Assembly: GCF_000024605.1 (NCBI RefSeq)
Contig: NC_013385.1
Coordinates: 608,501-672,500 of the forward strand
From: Ammonifex degensii KC4
Lineage (GTDB): Bacteria; Bacillota; Desulfotomaculia; Desulfotomaculales; Ammonificaceae
Direction: 5' to 3'
Length of the DNA: 64,000 nucleotides
Of this stretch, positions 62,599 to 64,000 are shown piece by piece. The notes beneath the pieces were generated by a model, which worked only from the letters and a program-made list of their open reading frames with translations, did not search any database and was not told the origin of the DNA. Every line of letters starts with the position of its first letter. Position 1 is the first letter of the stretch. The position numbers and the translations under genes were made by a program.

Positions 62599-64000
62599 GG
62601 TGTGGCCACCGAGTATTCGGCCCGGTGCTCGAGCGTGGTCTTGAGGAAGCTTCTAACCCAAGTGGCGGCGGTCCAGCGGGCCAGCTTCTGCTGCAAAGCC
62701 TGCAGCCGCTTTCTCTGCTCTTCCACCGGCATCTCTAGGGCTTGCCGGATAGCCTCTACCATGTCCTCGGGGTTGTAAGGGTTGACCAGTAAAGCTTCCC
62801 GGAGGTGGCAGGCAATTCCAGCCAAGCGGCTTAACACCAGCACCCCCGGTTTCTCTCCTTTGGTCACTACGTATTCGGCGGCTACCAGGTTAAGCCCGTC
62901 ACGCAGGGGGGTTACTAGGGCCACGTCGGCGGCCAGGTAGAAGGCCGCTAGCTCTTTCTGGTCGAAAGAGCGGTAGAAGTAGCGTACCGGCGTCCAGGCG
63001 GGAGTGCTGAAGCGCCCGTTTATCCTTCCCACCAGGGCTTCCACCCGCCGGCGCAGCTCGGTATAGGCTCCGATACCATTGCGGGTGGGCACCGCTATTT
63101 GCAAAAGGGTTACCCGCCCATGATATTCGGGATATTTCTCCAGAAAGCGTTCGAAAGCGCTAAGCTTATCTAAGACCCCCTTGCTGTAGTCTAAACGTTC
63201 CACTCCCAGCAACAGCTTTTCTCCGCCTATCTGCTGTCGGATGAGCTCGGCCTTCTCCCTTATTTCCGGATTCTTTCCTAGAGAGGAGAACAGTTCTTGG
63301 TTAACCCCTACCGGTATGGCCTGAACCTCCACCACCCGCCCCTGGTAGAAGATTAGCTTGCCGCCGGGCAGCACGGTAGCATCGATGAAGGCGCGGACGC
63401 ACTGCAGGAAGTTCTCTACATATTTAGGGACGTGGAAGGCAATTACGTCCGCACCCAGCAACCCCTCTATTATCTCTCTGGACCAGGGGACCACTTCCCA
63501 GGTATCCGGTCCGGGGAAGGGGATGTGCCAGAACAAGCCGATCTTCGGGCTTTTCTTAGCGAAGGCCTGTTGGCGCAGGAAAGAGGGAACTAGGGCCAAG
63601 TGATAGTCGTGCACCCAGATGAGATCGGCATCATGTCCTACTTTTCCGGTGAGGGAAGCGAATTTCTGGTTGACCTCCCGGTACCCTGTCCACCAGTCGG
63701 GATCAATGACGCACTTCTCCAAGAAGTGGTGACAGAGGGGCCACATTACCTGGTTAGCAAACCCGTCGTAATAGAGTTCTACTTCCCGGCGGGTTAGAGG
63801 TACCTCTACCCACTTTAGGTTACCTTCCTGGTAAGTGGTGCCGGCTTCTTTCTCAGAAGCAAACCTTCCTCCCCAGGCGACCCAGGTACCTGGGGTGGTG
63901 CGGAAGAGGGGCATTATAGCCGACACCAGACCACTTACTGCCCACTGCTTTTCCACTCCGGTCGCGGTTTCTTTGAGGACGAAAGGACCGCGGTTAGATA
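62595..64000 (-). CDS. otsA: trehalose-6-phosphate synthase (5' end outside window)
   Basis: GT20 enzyme that joins UDP- (or ADP-/GDP-) glucose to glucose-6-phosphate. The frame is open to the right edge, and the first visible residues, SNRGPFVLKETATGVEK, are the typical N-terminal OtsA motif, so only the extreme N-terminus is missing; the GTG at 63956 is internal. Further motifs: GLVSAIMPLF, VHDYHLALVPSFLRQ, GLFWHIPFP, VERLDYSKGVLDKLSAFERFL and VTPLRDGLNLVAAEYVV. About 468 residues are visible. otsB follows with a 4-bp overlap. Confidence 0.95.
   Translation of the reverse strand, partial: SNRGPFVLKETATGVEKQWAVSGLVSAIMPLFRTTPGTWVAWGGRFASEKEAGTTYQEGNLKWVEVPLTRREVELYYDGFANQVMWPLCHHFLEKCVIDPDWWTGYREVNQKFASLTGKVGHDADLIWVHDYHLALVPSFLRQQAFAKKSPKIGLFWHIPFPGPDTWEVVPWSREIIEGLLGADVIAFHVPKYVENFLQCVRAFIDATVLPGGKLIFYQGRVVEVQAIPVGVNQELFSSLGKNPEIREKAELIRQQIGGEKLLLGVERLDYSKGVLDKLSAFERFLEKYPEYHGRVTLLQIAVPTRNGIGAYTELRRRVEALVGRINGRFSTPAWTPVRYFYRSFDQKELAAFYLAADVALVTPLRDGLNLVAAEYVVTKGEKPGVLVLSRLAGIACHLREALLVNPYNPEDMVEAIRQALEMPVEEQRKRLQALQQKLARWTAATWVRSFLKTTLEHRAEYSVATP

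Noticed and set aside
1..64000. CRISPR array or prophage
   Set aside because: I saw no regularly spaced direct repeats and no phage structural genes; the 'phage holin' label of the YvlD-like gene is a family name only.

Overview
The window comes from a GC-rich chromosome with dense operons and many GTG/TTG starts. Spore genes (ytvI-like, two alpha/beta-type SASPs, a SpoVB-type flippase, spoIIP, spoVS), the HrcA/CIRCE heat-shock system, tungstate and ferrous-iron uptake and a complete preQ0 pathway point to an anaerobic, spore-forming, thermophilic Firmicute. The archaeal-type (group III) chaperonin inside the dnaK operon recalls the Carboxydothermus / Ammonifex / Moorella kind of lineage; that placement is inference.

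Layout. 1-5.8 kb: end of a YtvI-like permease gene, then dxr-rseP-ispG-proS. 5.8-9.7 kb: preQ0 operon queD-queC-DUF366-queE-folE, then a YpmA-like gene and surE. 9.7-13.4 kb: sporulation cluster. 13.4-16.3 kb: lepA-hemW. 16.3-25.5 kb: heat-shock operon with promoter, CIRCE, hrcA, group III chaperonin, grpE, dnaK, dnaJ, prmA, rsmE, mtaB. 25.5-29.5 kb: spoVS, a SAM hydrolase, a deacetylase and poorly characterised genes. 29.7-31.9 kb: a TM1266-like regulator, then a divergent TnpB-like gene followed by about 300 bp of very hairpin-rich DNA.

32-37 kb: purSL-purQ-gpsA and an HD-domain gene. 37.4-39.4 kb: a short FtsH-like protease coupled to a single-pass membrane protein. 39.5-43.2 kb: cinA and recA, separated by a TnpB-only IS200/IS605-type element whose two ends carry the same 20-bp palindrome. 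43.2-45.1 kb: YedF-type protein, membrane proteins, UspA. 45.2-49.2 kb: iron locus, with a DtxR-FeoA fusion regulator, feoA, feoB, DUF2325 and a NifX-like gene broken by a 26-bp tandem duplication. Both its promoter regions carry TTAG-N6-CTAA. 49.3-53.0 kb: HD-GYP protein, then wtpABC behind a leader resembling the Moco/Tuco RNA.

53.1-55.6 kb: three tRNA genes (Pro, Tyr, Lys) with their own promoter and terminator, an ISLre2-type insertion sequence, and about 530 bp with no recognised gene. 55.6-60 kb: two-component system, MGDG-synthase-type glycosyltransferase, NodB deacetylase and DUF212 membrane protein in one tight operon. 60-64 kb: a GH15 glucoamylase/trehalase-like gene converging on otsB-otsA; otsA runs off the right edge.

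The most notable content is the archaeal-type chaperonin under CIRCE control, the divergent TnpB-like gene with its structured downstream segment, the FtsH-like pair, the likely Moco/Tuco riboswitch, the paired iron-locus operators and the frame-breaking tandem duplication. All calls come from reading the sequence; no database search was run.
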